Origin: Corticimicrobacter sp040137905
GTDB taxonomy: Bacteria > Pseudomonadota > Gammaproteobacteria > Burkholderiales > Burkholderiaceae_B
Direction of reading: 5' to 3'
Assembly (NCBI RefSeq): GCF_040137905.1
Contig: NZ_JBEFDG010000066.1
Coordinates: 47,359-111,358, forward strand
Length of the DNA stretch: 64,000 nucleotides
Each line of letters begins with the position of its first letter. Positions within the stretch are counted from its first letter, which is position 1. The notes beneath the pieces were generated by a model. That model was not told the DNA's origin. It made no database searches and saw only the letters and a list, made by a program, of their open reading frames with translations. Shown one piece after another: positions 17,864 to 26,849 of the stretch. The position numbers and the translations under genes are program-made.

Positions 17864-17898
17864 AAACGGTCATTGCCGCAATGAGGCAATGACCGTTT
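17864..17898. terminator. Bidirectional terminator after the MBL-fold gene
   Basis: A 14-bp perfect stem (17864-17877 with 17885-17898) with a seven-base loop has A-rich and T-rich flanks. It lies between the convergent MBL-fold and DUF3829 genes and can serve both. Confidence 0.8.
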
Positions 17899-17953
17899 GA
17901 TGGCCTGGATGGCTGTTGCGCACAGGGCGACTCAGCCTGGGAAGGTCATGTGA

Positions 17954-18982
17954 TCAGCTGTTCAGGCTGTCGATGTAGCGGTTGCGGCTGTCGTTGCTGC
18001 GGTTGTACTGCTCGACCAGCCGGTTGAACGAATTGATCATGCTGTTGTAATTGCTTTCCAGGGTTTGCTGGTTGGCGATATTGCGGCGCACATCCTTGAT
18101 ATTACTCAGCAGGGAGGATGCATAGCTTTCGAGCTGCGGCCAGAACGGATCGGTAGGATAAGAGGTTTTCTTGTCCGGCCGGATTTCGTCGGGATGGCTG
18201 TCTGCATAGGCCTTGGCGGCATCATAGACTTGCTGATAGGTCGTTTCGATCGCCTGCAGGTTTTCAGTGGTCGCGCGATCCTGCTGGATCAGGGCCTCGA
18301 TGCCGTCGGCAGCCAGGCGGGCTTCCAGCATGAGGTTCTCGGTATGCCACCAGGCATCCTTGCCGTTGCGCTGTTCCATGGCATCCAGCGTCTTGCGCTG
18401 CAAAGCCAGATTGCGTGCAGCCACGATTGTATGGATATTGTCCGACGTTGCGAACAGGTTCTGGAACAGCGGCTCGATCTGGGCCTGCAGGGCCTTGCCC
18501 TTGGCCATCTTGTCGTCTTTGTAGTCATGCTGGGCGTAGTAGGTATCGACTTCCTGGACCAGCGGCAGCAGTTGGCGCAGGGTCTGGGCGTAATCGGCAC
18601 CGGCTTGGTCCAGTTCCGCGTCGACAGGTTCGGTCTTGATGATGGCTTCCAGCCCCTCTGCGCAGCTCAGGACGCCGGTATATTGGTCGCCGTGCTGTTG
18701 CAGCGTGAATTTGGTCTGGAGGCTCCACATGGCCATTCTGTCATTTGCCAGTTGACCTTCATAGGTGTCATGGTAGCGGGCATAGCTGCCGCGCCACTTG
18801 TTGTCCACGCCGTTGACGCAGGTGATGAATGGTTCCATCTTGGTCACGATGGCCGTGTCTTCCTGCGACAGCAGAGGGGTTGTGTCCTGACTGTTCAGCA
18901 ACGAATGGAACAATCCCATCTTGTAGGCTATCAAGGCGGCAAAAATGGCCACCGCGACCAGGCCGTTTACTACTTTCTTCAT
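17954..18982 (-). CDS. DUF3829 (YiiG-like) family protein
   Basis: This is a 342-residue protein with an N-terminal hydrophobic anchor (VVNGLVAVAIFAALIAYKMG), so it is exported or membrane-attached. The rest is helical, charged and Gln-rich, with the conserved-looking segments MEPFITCVNGVDNKWRGSYA, YAQTLRQLLPLVQEVDTYYA and SNYNSMINSFNRLVEQYNRS near the C-terminus. It resembles the DUF3829/YiiG family, for which no biochemical function is known. GGAG five bases upstream supports the ATG at 18982. It is flanked by terminators on both sides and appears to be a single-gene unit. Confidence 0.7.
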   Translation of the reverse strand: MKKVVNGLVAVAIFAALIAYKMGLFHSLLNSQDTTPLLSQEDTAIVTKMEPFITCVNGVDNKWRGSYARYHDTYEGQLANDRMAMWSLQTKFTLQQHGDQYTGVLSCAEGLEAIIKTEPVDAELDQAGADYAQTLRQLLPLVQEVDTYYAQHDYKDDKMAKGKALQAQIEPLFQNLFATSDNIHTIVAARNLALQRKTLDAMEQRNGKDAWWHTENLMLEARLAADGIEALIQQDRATTENLQAIETTYQQVYDAAKAYADSHPDEIRPDKKTSYPTDPFWPQLESYASSLLSNIKDVRRNIANQQTLESNYNSMINSFNRLVEQYNRSNDSRNRYIDSLNS

Positions 18983-19108
18983 GCATACTCCAGCAAAATG
19001 AAAAGGCCCCGGATGTGGAGCAGGGGGATGCCTGGCACATGCGGGGAACGAAATCGCGGCGGAATTGTAACAATGCAGGGTTTTCCCTGATTGGGTGAAG
19101 TAGTAAAG

Positions 19109-19144
19109 AAAATGGCGCAATTCTCTGAGGAATTGCGCCATTTT
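19109..19144 (-). terminator. Terminator of ccoG
   Basis: A 15-bp perfect stem (19109-19123 with 19130-19144) with flanking A and T tracts lies 20 bases past the ccoG stop codon, separating it from the DUF3829 gene. Confidence 0.85.
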
Positions 19145-19164
19145 GTTTTATTTGAAACTATTTG

Positions 19165-20658
19165 TTATTGCGGCACGACGAAGCTCGATTTCTCCTGGAG
19201 GCCGATTTCATTGCCGCCGGAGGATTTTCCTTCGGCCACGAACTTGATTTCGTGCAGGCCAGCCTGCGCCTCACTGGCCGGCATGCGGACAATGACCGGC
19301 TCCAGACGGTTGGCTGCGGGCTCCAGCGTGATGTGCGATGTCCGCTGCTGACCGATCAGGACTTCGAGGTTTGGCAGGCCGGTTGCCTGGATGGTCAGCG
19401 TAAGGGGTTCTTCGGCAGCATTGATCATCTGCAGGCGGTAGACATTCTCGATCCAGCCGCCGGGCGCTTCACGCCCCAGGGCACCGCGGTCACGGATGAC
19501 ATCGATGCGCAGCGGATTGCGGGTAGCCAGGGAGCCGATGAATACAGCGATGAACACGACAATCAGCGTGGTGTAGACCAGAATGCGTGGTCGGAACGTA
19601 TGACGGCGGACCTCCTGCGGGCTCAGTCGTTCCGTGATGGCGCGTTCCGAGCTGTAGCGGATCAGGCCGCGGTCATAGTTCATCTTGTCCATGACTTCGT
19701 CGCAGGCATCAATACAGGCACCGCAGCCAATGCACATATATTGCAGGCCGTTGCGGATATCGATGCCGGTCGGACAGGCCTGCACGCAAAGGCTGCAGTC
19801 CACGCAATCGCCCAGGCCTGCCGCCTTGTGGTCGGTCTTGCGGGAACGCTTGCCGCGCGGGTCGCCGCGTACTGGATCGTAGGTCACGATATAGGTGTCC
19901 TGATCGACCATCACACTCTGGAAGCGGGCATAGGGGCACATATGCTTGCAGACCTGATCGCGCAGCACGCCGCCGAATCCCCAGGTCATCAGGCTGTACA
20001 AACCCAGCCAGAACCATTGCCATGGGCCAAGAGACAGGTTTACCAGGTCATGCCCGAGTTCGCGAATCGGCGCAAAATAACCAATGAAGGTGAAGCCGGT
20101 GATGAACGCGACCAACGCCCACAAGACGTATTTTGTGGATTTCAGGCGCAGCTTGCGCCCATTCCAGGGACCCTCGTCGAGTCGGATGCGGGCCATCCGG
20201 TCTCCTTCGACGTGCTTTTCGATCCACATGAATATTTCCGTGTAGACCGTCTGGGGACAGGCGTAACCGCAGAACAGGCGACCGGCTACTGCCGTGAACA
20301 GGAACAGCCCGAATGCCGACAGGATCAGCAAAAAAGTCAGGTAGATCACATCCTGTGGCCACAGGACCAGCCCGAAGATATAGAACTTGCGCGCACCCAG
20401 GTCGAACATGAATGCCTGGCGATCATTCCACGTCAGCCAGGGCAGTCCATAGAAAATGATCTGTGTGAACCAGACCATGGCGATGCGCCAGTTGGCATAC
20501 AACCCCCTGACCGACTTGTTGTAGATCTTGCCGCCCGTGTCCGTCACAGTCGGCTGGATATCCTGTATTGCCTTCATGGAAATCGTGGCCGACCCATCAG
20601 CTTGTGGCTTGGACAGGGCTGAGGGTCCGGGTTTTCGAGAGGCCTCTTCTGCTTTCAC
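19165..20658 (-). CDS. ccoG: Cytochrome c oxidase accessory ferredoxin CcoG (FixG/RdxA)
   Basis: CcoG is an inner-membrane iron-sulfur protein that reduces Cu(II) during assembly of the CuB centre of cbb3-type oxidase. The 497-residue product has several membrane segments, the motif CGYACPQTVYTEIFMWIE, then a two-cluster ferredoxin module CVDCSLCVQACPTGIDI and CIGCGACIDACDEVMDK. A C-terminal periplasmic immunoglobulin-like domain follows (about residues 390-497). The GTG at 20658 is chosen because GGAG lies six bases upstream; a TTG at 20685 is open in frame. No ccoNOQP genes are in the window, but their assembly factor implies a microaerobic terminal oxidase. Confidence 0.93.
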   Translation of the reverse strand: MKAEEASRKPGPSALSKPQADGSATISMKAIQDIQPTVTDTGGKIYNKSVRGLYANWRIAMVWFTQIIFYGLPWLTWNDRQAFMFDLGARKFYIFGLVLWPQDVIYLTFLLILSAFGLFLFTAVAGRLFCGYACPQTVYTEIFMWIEKHVEGDRMARIRLDEGPWNGRKLRLKSTKYVLWALVAFITGFTFIGYFAPIRELGHDLVNLSLGPWQWFWLGLYSLMTWGFGGVLRDQVCKHMCPYARFQSVMVDQDTYIVTYDPVRGDPRGKRSRKTDHKAAGLGDCVDCSLCVQACPTGIDIRNGLQYMCIGCGACIDACDEVMDKMNYDRGLIRYSSERAITERLSPQEVRRHTFRPRILVYTTLIVVFIAVFIGSLATRNPLRIDVIRDRGALGREAPGGWIENVYRLQMINAAEEPLTLTIQATGLPNLEVLIGQQRTSHITLEPAANRLEPVIVRMPASEAQAGLHEIKFVAEGKSSGGNEIGLQEKSSFVVPQ

Positions 20659-20704
20659 GTGATGCTCCGGGTTGCGTTGGATCAAATGAGAATTCCAACA
20701 TTAT

Positions 20705-20748
20705 GCATACTATTGTGGTGTGATATCGTATTGTAGGTTTTATGTATG
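20705..20748. promoter_or_regulatory. Direct and inverted repeats in the ccoG / MocR intergenic region
   Basis: TATTGTGG (20711-20718) and TATTGTAGG (20729-20737) form a direct repeat with an 18-base period, bracketed by the inverted pair CATAC (20706-20710) and GTATG (20744-20748). MocR regulators often bind direct repeats next to their own gene, so this is a candidate operator. Confidence 0.35.
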
Positions 20749-20780
20749 TACCATGATTTTTGTCAAGGAAAGAGTCCGGC

Positions 20781-22175
20781 ATGAACCAGGCGCAACCTGA
20801 CGGCCCGTGGCGGCCGAGTATCGACCGGACACATGGTCCGCTGTATCTTGCCATTGCAGATGTCATGCAATCGGATATTCTCGCCGGTCGCCTTCGAGGC
20901 GGAGACCGTTTGCCGCCACAGCGGCAACTGGCTGAACACCTCGATATCGATTTCACCACCGTGACGCGTGCCTATGCCGAAGCGCGGCGTCGCGGTCTGG
21001 TCGAAGGGCAGGTCGGGCGCGGCACTTATGTCCGACAGGCTACACCTGCCCGGACCCAATTGTCACGGGGGCAGGTCGATCTCAGCATGATCATGCCGCC
21101 CCGTTTCGATGATGCTGCCGTGGTGGCGCGCATGTGTCGGGGCATGGCCGAGTTGCAGACTGGGGATGTATTGGGCCTGCTGCTGCGCTACCAGGAAGCG
21201 GGCGGTACCGAGCATGATCGCATGGCGGGGGCCCGCTGGCTGGCGCGTCGCCTGGATGGTGCGCCCGAGAACAGGTTGCTGGTGTGTGCCGGAGTTCAGG
21301 GCGCGCTGGAAATCGTACTGAACATGCTGGCTGCGCCGGGGGATGCGATTTGCGTCGAGGCACTCAGCTATTCCGGCTTTCTGTCTCTGGCGGCACATCA
21401 GGGGGTGCGCCTGCTGCCTATCCCCATGGATGATCAGGGTCTGCAGCCAGAAGCCTTCGAAGCGGCCTGCAAGACCCAGCGTCCCAAGGCACTGTACTGC
21501 AACCCGACCCTGCACAATCCCACCACGGTGACCATGCCGCTGGCGCGACGCAAGATGTTGATCGATATTGCCCGTCGCTATCATGTACCCATCATCGAGG
21601 ACGATGCGCACGGTGCCTTGCCGCTGTATCCCGAGCCAGCCCTGGCGCGGCTGGGCCCGGATGTCGTCTATTACATTGCCGGTCTGGCCAAATGCCTGTC
21701 GCCGGCCTTGCGGATCGCCTATCTGGTGCTGCCGGATCCTCGCCAGTTCAACGGGGCCATCCATGCCATGCGCGGCACGGCTGCAGTGGCATCCCCACTC
21801 ACGGCGGCGCTGGCAACGCAGTGGATCGAGGACGGCACGGCCGATGCCGTACTGGAAGCAATCCGGCGCGAAGTCGGGCTGCGCCAGTCCCTCGTGGCGG
21901 AGATCCTGCCGGAAGGGATGTTCCAGGCCGATCCCTGCGGATCCCTGGTCTGGCTGAACCTGCCGCATCCCTGGACACGCCGTGAGTTTGTCGCCAGCAT
22001 GCGTGCCGAGGCCATCGGCGTGGTGGGCAGCGATGCCTTTTCGACCGGCATGCCGCCCGAGGCAGTGAGGCTGGGGGTCGGCGTCGCAGCCGATCATGAC
22101 GAACTGGCCCGCAGCCTGCACCGGGTGGCCTATCTGCTTGCCCATCCGCCTGCAGCCACGACCATGGTGGTGTGA
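20781..22175 (+). CDS. MocR-type regulator (GntR HTH fused to aminotransferase domain)
   Basis: The 464-residue product has an N-terminal GntR winged HTH (about 15-85; DILAGRLRGGDRLPPQRQLA, DFTTVTRAYAEARRRGLVEG) joined to a fold-type I PLP aminotransferase domain. The PLP lysine appears in YIAGLAKCLSPALRIAYL and the Asp/His pocket in PIIEDDAHGALPL. MocR proteins bind PLP or an amino compound and regulate nearby genes; here the only divergent neighbour is ccoG, which is not an obvious target. AAGGA lies 11 bases before the ATG at 20781. The target and effector are unknown. Confidence 0.88.
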   Translation: MNQAQPDGPWRPSIDRTHGPLYLAIADVMQSDILAGRLRGGDRLPPQRQLAEHLDIDFTTVTRAYAEARRRGLVEGQVGRGTYVRQATPARTQLSRGQVDLSMIMPPRFDDAAVVARMCRGMAELQTGDVLGLLLRYQEAGGTEHDRMAGARWLARRLDGAPENRLLVCAGVQGALEIVLNMLAAPGDAICVEALSYSGFLSLAAHQGVRLLPIPMDDQGLQPEAFEAACKTQRPKALYCNPTLHNPTTVTMPLARRKMLIDIARRYHVPIIEDDAHGALPLYPEPALARLGPDVVYYIAGLAKCLSPALRIAYLVLPDPRQFNGAIHAMRGTAAVASPLTAALATQWIEDGTADAVLEAIRREVGLRQSLVAEILPEGMFQADPCGSLVWLNLPHPWTRREFVASMRAEAIGVVGSDAFSTGMPPEAVRLGVGVAADHDELARSLHRVAYLLAHPPAATTMVV

Positions 22176-22259
22176 ATGTTGAAATGCATGTCGATACTCC
22201 CTGGGAGCATGCGCTAGAATCCCGGAACCACTGGGCTACAGGATTTCGAGGGACGCTGC

Positions 22260-22730
22260 ATGGCCAGATTGTATGTATCAAGTGCTGCAGTGATCGGACT
22301 GCTTTCCGGTTGCGCTTACCTGCATGATTACTCCGCACCGCCGGCAAGTGCACCCTGGCCGGCCTCCCATGCCCGGACCGAGGCAGCAAGGCTGGCGGGT
22401 TGCCCCGCCTCGATGGTCTTCAACGTGCCATCGGCAGGCAACCCCGTCTCGGATGCCGCTACCGTGCTCGAAATCAAGACGGGCCTGCAGACATCCATGT
22501 CCATGGCACTGGATCAATACCTTCGCAATCCTTCCCTGGAAGGCGTGATCGTGGTGTCAGACAACAACGCGCTGGCTGCAGCCGTGGCCGCAGCCGCGAT
22601 GCAGCGTTGGACGGGGGCCGTGCAGTATCCGTTGTTGTGCGTTGTGGCCGATGCCAGCGAGGTAACCGAACTGGATGCGCTGGCCGTACGCAAGCACATA
22701 CGCCTGCGCGGCGTGATCGCGGCAGACTGA
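22260..22730 (+). CDS. Small lipoprotein of unknown function, first gene of a signalling operon
   Basis: I do not recognise a family. The 156-residue product starts with a short signal and lipobox LSGC (Cys18). After a Pro/Ala-rich linker it has a compact alpha/beta-looking domain (about 45-156) with LEGVIVVSDNNALAAAVAAA and YPLLCVVADASEVTELDALA. Two further Cys (in RLAGCPAS and LLCVV) could form a disulfide. It ends 49 bases before the sensor kinase gene on the same strand, with no terminator between, so it is probably co-transcribed and could be an accessory to periplasmic sensing. Confidence 0.65.
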   Translation: MARLYVSSAAVIGLLSGCAYLHDYSAPPASAPWPASHARTEAARLAGCPASMVFNVPSAGNPVSDAATVLEIKTGLQTSMSMALDQYLRNPSLEGVIVVSDNNALAAAVAAAAMQRWTGAVQYPLLCVVADASEVTELDALAVRKHIRLRGVIAAD

Positions 22731-22779
22731 TCGAGAAAAGGTGCGGCCGGCAGGTCAATGCCGTATAAAATCTCAGGTT

Positions 22780-24609
22780 ATGAAAGCCTGGATATTATCC
22801 CTGTTGGCGGTTATATGTTTTGCAGGGATATCCATGGTTCCTGCCCAGGCTGCCGTGTCCAGGCCGTCATCGCCCCAGGGTCAATCCGGCAACACGGTCA
22901 GGGTCGGCATCCTGGCCTATCGGGGTGTGGAGCAGTCGATCCGTGAATGGTCTCCCCTGATCGATCACCTCAACCACGCGCTGCCTGGGCACCGTTTCGT
23001 CGCCCTCTATCTGGAACTGGACAATCTGCGCAAGGCCGTTGCGGCCCGCAGCGTGGATTTTGTGCTGACCAATCCGGGGCATTACGCCGAACTCGAGGCT
23101 GCAGTCGGCATCAGTCGCATTGCCACGTTGCAGCAGGCGTTCAGCCCTGTGGCCGACCAGGCCCTGGGGGCGACCGTGATCGCCGCAGCTGGACGCCAGG
23201 ACCTGCGGACACTGGAAGACATGCGGGGGCAGGTGCTGGCGGCCACGTCACAGGAAGGATTCGGTGGTTACCAGATTATCTGGCGCGAACTGGCAGAGCT
23301 GGACCTCGATCCCGAACGTGATCTGGCCGGCCGCCTGTTCGTGGGATTTCCGATGCAGCGTGTGCTGGAAGCTGTAGCTGATGGCCGGGCCGATGTCGGT
23401 ATCGTCCGGGCCTGTCTGCTGGAAAGCCTGCCTGACTGGCAGCGTCACTACCGGGTTCTGGGCCAGCGCGAGCACAGTGCGCTGGATTGTGTGGTGTCCT
23501 CACGCCTGTATCCGGACTGGCCGATGGCGACGCTGCGTCATACGCCGCCCGACCTGGCGCGCGCCGTGGCCGTGGCCTTGTTGCAGATGCCGGACAACCC
23601 CCAGGGCATCGCCTGGACCGTGCCTGCCGATTATCAATCGGTCCATGCCTTGTTCCAGGCCTTGCAGATCGGCCCCTATGCGCATCTCAAGGTGCCGACC
23701 CTGCAACATCTGGCTCAGCGCTATTGGCTGTTTCTGCTGCTGGCAACGCTGGCATTGCTGGGGTGGGGGGGCTATACGCTGAGGGTGGAGTATCTGGTGC
23801 GTCAGCGTACATCTGCGCTGGAGCGGGCATTGCAGGAGCGCGAAGCCCTGGAAGCCCGCATGCGAGCGGGCCAGGAACAGGCCGATCATCTGTCGCGTCT
23901 GTCCGTGCTGGGGGAACTGTCCAGCACGCTGGCGCATGAACTGAACCAGCCGCTGGCCGGCGTCGGCAATTATGCACAAAGCCTGTTGCGCAGGCTTGAT
24001 AATGGCCGGCTGACGCCGGAGGCCGTGCGCGAAGCCTCGACCGGCATCATGTCGCAGGCGCAGGCAGCCGAGGGAATCGTGCGGCGTATCCGGGGTTTCG
24101 TGCGCAAGCGCGCCGGCCTGCGCGAGATCCATGCCTTGCCTGCACTGGTGCAGGATGCCGTGGCGCTTTTCAGCGGCATGCTGTCGCAGGCTCCGCATAT
24201 CGAAATCGATGATCGTCTGGCACCAGGGCTGCGGGTCATGGTCGATCCGTTGCAGATACAGCAGGTGGTGCTGAATTTTCTGAAAAACGCGCTGGATGCG
24301 TTGCGTACCGCATCGCCGGACGCGCAGCGTATCGATATCGTGCTCGAAGCCTGTGGTGAGTGGGTCTGCCTCCGTGTTCGTGACCGTGGCGTCGGCATGG
24401 GCGATGCCCAGTTGGCGCGTCTGTTCGAGCCGTTCTACACGACCAAGGAGGATGGTCTGGGGCTGGGGCTGTCCATTTGCAAGAGCATCGCCGAAGCGCA
24501 TGGCGGCCAGCTTTCCGGTGCCCGTCCGGACGACGGTACGGGCATGGTTTTTTCCCTGTGTTTACCTGTCTATGAGCGAACCGCAGAACCTGTCGATTTA
24601 TCTGATTGA
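22780..24609 (+). CDS. Sensor histidine kinase with periplasmic PhnD-like binding domain (TtrS-like)
   Basis: This 609-residue membrane kinase has a signal peptide, a periplasmic PhnD/phosphonate-binding-type domain (about 35-305; VRVGILAYRGVEQSIREWSP, VDFVLTNPGHYAELEA), one membrane span (YWLFLLLATLALLGWGGYTL) and a coiled linker. A HisKA box LAHELNQPLAG with phospho-acceptor His386 and an HATPase domain (NALDALRTA, DRGVGMGDAQLARLFEPFYT, GLGLSICKSIAEAHGG) follow. This order is that of the tetrathionate sensor TtrS. The 3-prime end overlaps the regulator gene by 38 bases, so the two are translationally coupled. The ligand is not known; tetrathionate is an inference from architecture and from the nearby TsdA-like gene. 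Confidence 0.85.
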   Translation: MKAWILSLLAVICFAGISMVPAQAAVSRPSSPQGQSGNTVRVGILAYRGVEQSIREWSPLIDHLNHALPGHRFVALYLELDNLRKAVAARSVDFVLTNPGHYAELEAAVGISRIATLQQAFSPVADQALGATVIAAAGRQDLRTLEDMRGQVLAATSQEGFGGYQIIWRELAELDLDPERDLAGRLFVGFPMQRVLEAVADGRADVGIVRACLLESLPDWQRHYRVLGQREHSALDCVVSSRLYPDWPMATLRHTPPDLARAVAVALLQMPDNPQGIAWTVPADYQSVHALFQALQIGPYAHLKVPTLQHLAQRYWLFLLLATLALLGWGGYTLRVEYLVRQRTSALERALQEREALEARMRAGQEQADHLSRLSVLGELSSTLAHELNQPLAGVGNYAQSLLRRLDNGRLTPEAVREASTGIMSQAQAAEGIVRRIRGFVRKRAGLREIHALPALVQDAVALFSGMLSQAPHIEIDDRLAPGLRVMVDPLQIQQVVLNFLKNALDALRTASPDAQRIDIVLEACGEWVCLRVRDRGVGMGDAQLARLFEPFYTTKEDGLGLGLSICKSIAEAHGGQLSGARPDDGTGMVFSLCLPVYERTAEPVDLSD

Positions 24610-25204
24610 TGACGATGCCGCCTTCCGGCGGTCCCTGGCATTCCTGCTGGAGTCGGTTGGCTGGCCGGTCGTCGAGTACGACAGTGCCGCAGCCTTCCTG
24701 TCGCAGCATGCCGTACCGCCGGAGAACCTGGGGTGCCTGCTGCTGGATATCCGCATGCCGGTGATGAGCGGGCTGGCTCTGCAGCAGCAGTTGCGCTGGA
24801 TGGGATGGGAGTTGAGCGTCATTTTCATGACGGGTCATGGTGATGTCGAACTGGCCGTGGAGGCCATGAAGACCGGTGCCTGCGATTTCCTGGAAAAGCC
24901 CTTCAAGGACCAGGCCTTGCTCGATGCCGTGGATCTGGCCGTGCGCAAAAGCCGTGAGGCCTTTCGGCATGCCGGTCGCCGTGCCCAGGCTCGGGCCGCA
25001 CTGGATCGGTTGTCGCCGCGCGAATGCGAAGTGGCGCGTCTGGTAGCGCTGGGGCAACCCAACAAGCAGGTGGCCCGTGAGCTTGGCATCAGCGAGAAAA
25101 CGGTGCACGTGCATCGCCAGCACGTGATGGAAAAGACCGGGGTGGGCAGTGCGGCGGAACTGACGCGCCTGATGCTGGCAGCAGATGCCGCCGCGCTGGA
25201 CTGA
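24572..25204 (+). CDS. FixJ/NarL-type response regulator (TtrR-like)
   Basis: The 210-residue product has a receiver domain (acidic pair in YLIDDDAAFRRS, phospho-acceptor Asp59 in LLLDIRMPVMSG, Lys in LEKPFKD). A C-terminal LuxR/FixJ-type HTH follows (LSPRECEVARLVALGQPNKQ, ARELGISEKTVHVHRQHVME). It starts inside the kinase gene, 38 bases before its stop, the usual pattern for a cognate pair. It should activate transcription of a target operon on phosphorylation. It is convergent with rarD, 22 bases away. The target is not visible; the cytochrome operon at 26.8-29.1 kb is a candidate. Confidence 0.9.
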   Translation: MSEPQNLSIYLIDDDAAFRRSLAFLLESVGWPVVEYDSAAAFLSQHAVPPENLGCLLLDIRMPVMSGLALQQQLRWMGWELSVIFMTGHGDVELAVEAMKTGACDFLEKPFKDQALLDAVDLAVRKSREAFRHAGRRAQARAALDRLSPRECEVARLVALGQPNKQVARELGISEKTVHVHRQHVMEKTGVGSAAELTRLMLAADAAALD

Positions 25205-25226
25205 ACGACAAGCAGCGCGGGGGGAC

Positions 25227-26129
25227 TCAGGCGTACTGCGCGTGCTTGCCTTTGCGCAGTACACAGCCGCCTTCGATGATCAGGGCCAGTACCGCCAGCC
25301 ATATGGCGGTATAGGCAGGCCATTGTGCGGCGGGAATGGTTTCGCCCAGCAGCAGGGAAGCGGCCACCAGCAGTACCGGTTCCACGTAGATCAGCAGCCC
25401 GAACAGCGTCAGGTTGAGCCGGGGGGCGGACAGTGCCTGGCAGCCCAGTGCCGAGGCGCTGATGAGGCCAAGCCCCAGGATCAGCCAGGGCAATGCTGCC
25501 GGTGCCTCCGGTGGCAGCAGGTTGCCATCCTGGAGGATGAAAAACAGGCTGGCCGGCATGCTCAGCAGCATGTCGAACCAGAGTGCTCCCAGCGTATTGG
25601 TATCGGTTGCGCGTCGCAGCCAGAAATAGCCAGGATAGCCCAGGCAGACCAGCAGGGCAGGCCAGGAGACGCTTCCGGTTGCGACAACCTGGGCAGCGAT
25701 GCCGGCCATGGCCAGCAGGCAGGCCAGCAACTGCAGCGGCGTGATCCTGTCGGCGAAGGCGAAGCGCCCCAGGATCACCATCGAAATCGGCAGCAGGAAA
25801 TAGCCCAGCGACACATCCAGCCCGTAGCCGTTGATGGGAGCCCACATGAACAGCCAGAGCTGGGTGCCGAGCAGGGCGGCAGACAGCAGGCGCTGCAGCC
25901 AGAAGAATCGTTCCTGCCTCAGCCGGGTGAACAGGATGCGGACTTCGTGCCAGCGTGCCGTTGCAAGGATCAACAGTGTCAGGCAGGGCAGAGTCAGCAG
26001 CATGCGCCAGCCATACACTGCTTCGCCAGTCAGCGGCTGGAGCAGGCTGGTATATGCATACAGCACGGCAAACAGCATGGAGCCGAGTACGTTGAACAGG
26101 ATGCCGGCCGAGGCATGGCTGGGTGACAT
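25227..26129 (-). CDS. rarD: RarD-like EamA/DMT-superfamily transporter
   Basis: This 300-residue protein has about ten membrane segments in two EamA repeats. Blocks such as AYTSLLQPLTGEAVYGWRM and QLWLFMWAPINGYGLDVSLG followed by SLGYFLLPISMVILGRFAF match RarD, a member of the drug/metabolite transporter superfamily whose substrate is not established. It is divergent from an Lrp-type regulator (106 bases between starts), and Lrp/AsnC proteins commonly control a divergent amino-acid exporter, so export of an amino acid or related metabolite is a plausible inference. Confidence 0.82.
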   Translation of the reverse strand: MSPSHASAGILFNVLGSMLFAVLYAYTSLLQPLTGEAVYGWRMLLTLPCLTLLILATARWHEVRILFTRLRQERFFWLQRLLSAALLGTQLWLFMWAPINGYGLDVSLGYFLLPISMVILGRFAFADRITPLQLLACLLAMAGIAAQVVATGSVSWPALLVCLGYPGYFWLRRATDTNTLGALWFDMLLSMPASLFFILQDGNLLPPEAPAALPWLILGLGLISASALGCQALSAPRLNLTLFGLLIYVEPVLLVAASLLLGETIPAAQWPAYTAIWLAVLALIIEGGCVLRKGKHAQYA

Positions 26130-26235
26130 GTGATGTCCTTCATGTAAGGCAAATGGAAACAGGGTGGGTAATATATTTCTTCTGCTGCGATAATTGGCCT
26201 TGTTTTTGAGTGCTTATTCGGGAAAATTTATCGTC

Positions 26236-26727
26236 ATGAGCCTGCCTTCAGCCTCCCCTCTCGATAGCTTTGATGTGGCCCTGCTCGATGCCCTGCAACT
26301 GGACAATGGCCGGCCCCTGCGCGAATTGGCTACCCTGGTGCATCTGTCCACGGCATCCGTGCAACGGCGGCTCCAGCGTTTGCGCAAAGAGGGCTATATC
26401 CTGGCCGATACCGCCGTGGTCGATCCGGATCGCGTCGGCCAGGTGATCACGCTGATCGTCGAGGTACATGCCGAGCGCACGCAATCCGTGGACCTGGAGG
26501 ACATGAAGCAGTCCTTCTCGGGGCCAGAGATCCAGCAGTGCTATTACGTGACGGGCGAGGCAGACTTCCTGCTGGTCCTGACCGTGGCCAGCATGACCGT
26601 CTATCAGCAGATTGCCCAGCGCCTGTTCCATGACAATCCGAATGTCCGTTCCTTTCGGACGACCGTGGCCCTGGAGCGGGTCAAGACAACCTTGCATGTA
26701 CCGCTGGAAACGCTGCGCAAGTCATAA
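26236..26727 (+). CDS. Lrp/AsnC-family transcriptional regulator
   Basis: The 163-residue product has the AsnC HTH (about 10-60; LLDALQLDNGRPLRELATLV, STASVQRRLQRLRKEGYI) and the C-terminal RAM ligand-binding domain (IQQCYYVTGEADFLLVLTVA). The ATG at 26236 is chosen because the product then starts close to the HTH as in the family. It is divergent from rarD, which it probably regulates in response to an amino acid. It is separated from the convergent cytochrome operon by a terminator. Confidence 0.88.
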   Translation: MSLPSASPLDSFDVALLDALQLDNGRPLRELATLVHLSTASVQRRLQRLRKEGYILADTAVVDPDRVGQVITLIVEVHAERTQSVDLEDMKQSFSGPEIQQCYYVTGEADFLLVLTVASMTVYQQIAQRLFHDNPNVRSFRTTVALERVKTTLHVPLETLRKS

Positions 26728-26761
26728 TGGACCATCGTCTGTGGCTGGGCCTGGCGGGATG

Positions 26762-26791
26762 AAAAAACCGGCCTCCCGCAAGGAAGGCCGG
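26762..26791 (-). terminator. Terminator of the cytochrome operon
   Basis: A GC-rich stem (26768-26777 with 26782-26791, one mismatch) with a GCAA tetraloop is followed on the minus strand by TTTTTT. It lies 58 bases past the stop of the TsdA-like gene. Confidence 0.85.
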
Positions 26792-26849
26792 CCGCGCCTG
26801 CGAACCATGGAGAGCGTACAGGCGCTAGGGGATGGTCGGTGGCAGACGC

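Noticed and set aside
20672..20685. FNR-like half site TTGATCCAACGCAA (minus strand) in front of ccoG
   Set aside because: One half is perfect but the other has two mismatches, and it lies only 14-27 bases before the chosen start codon, too close for class II activation. A TTGACA promoter further upstream is more convincing.
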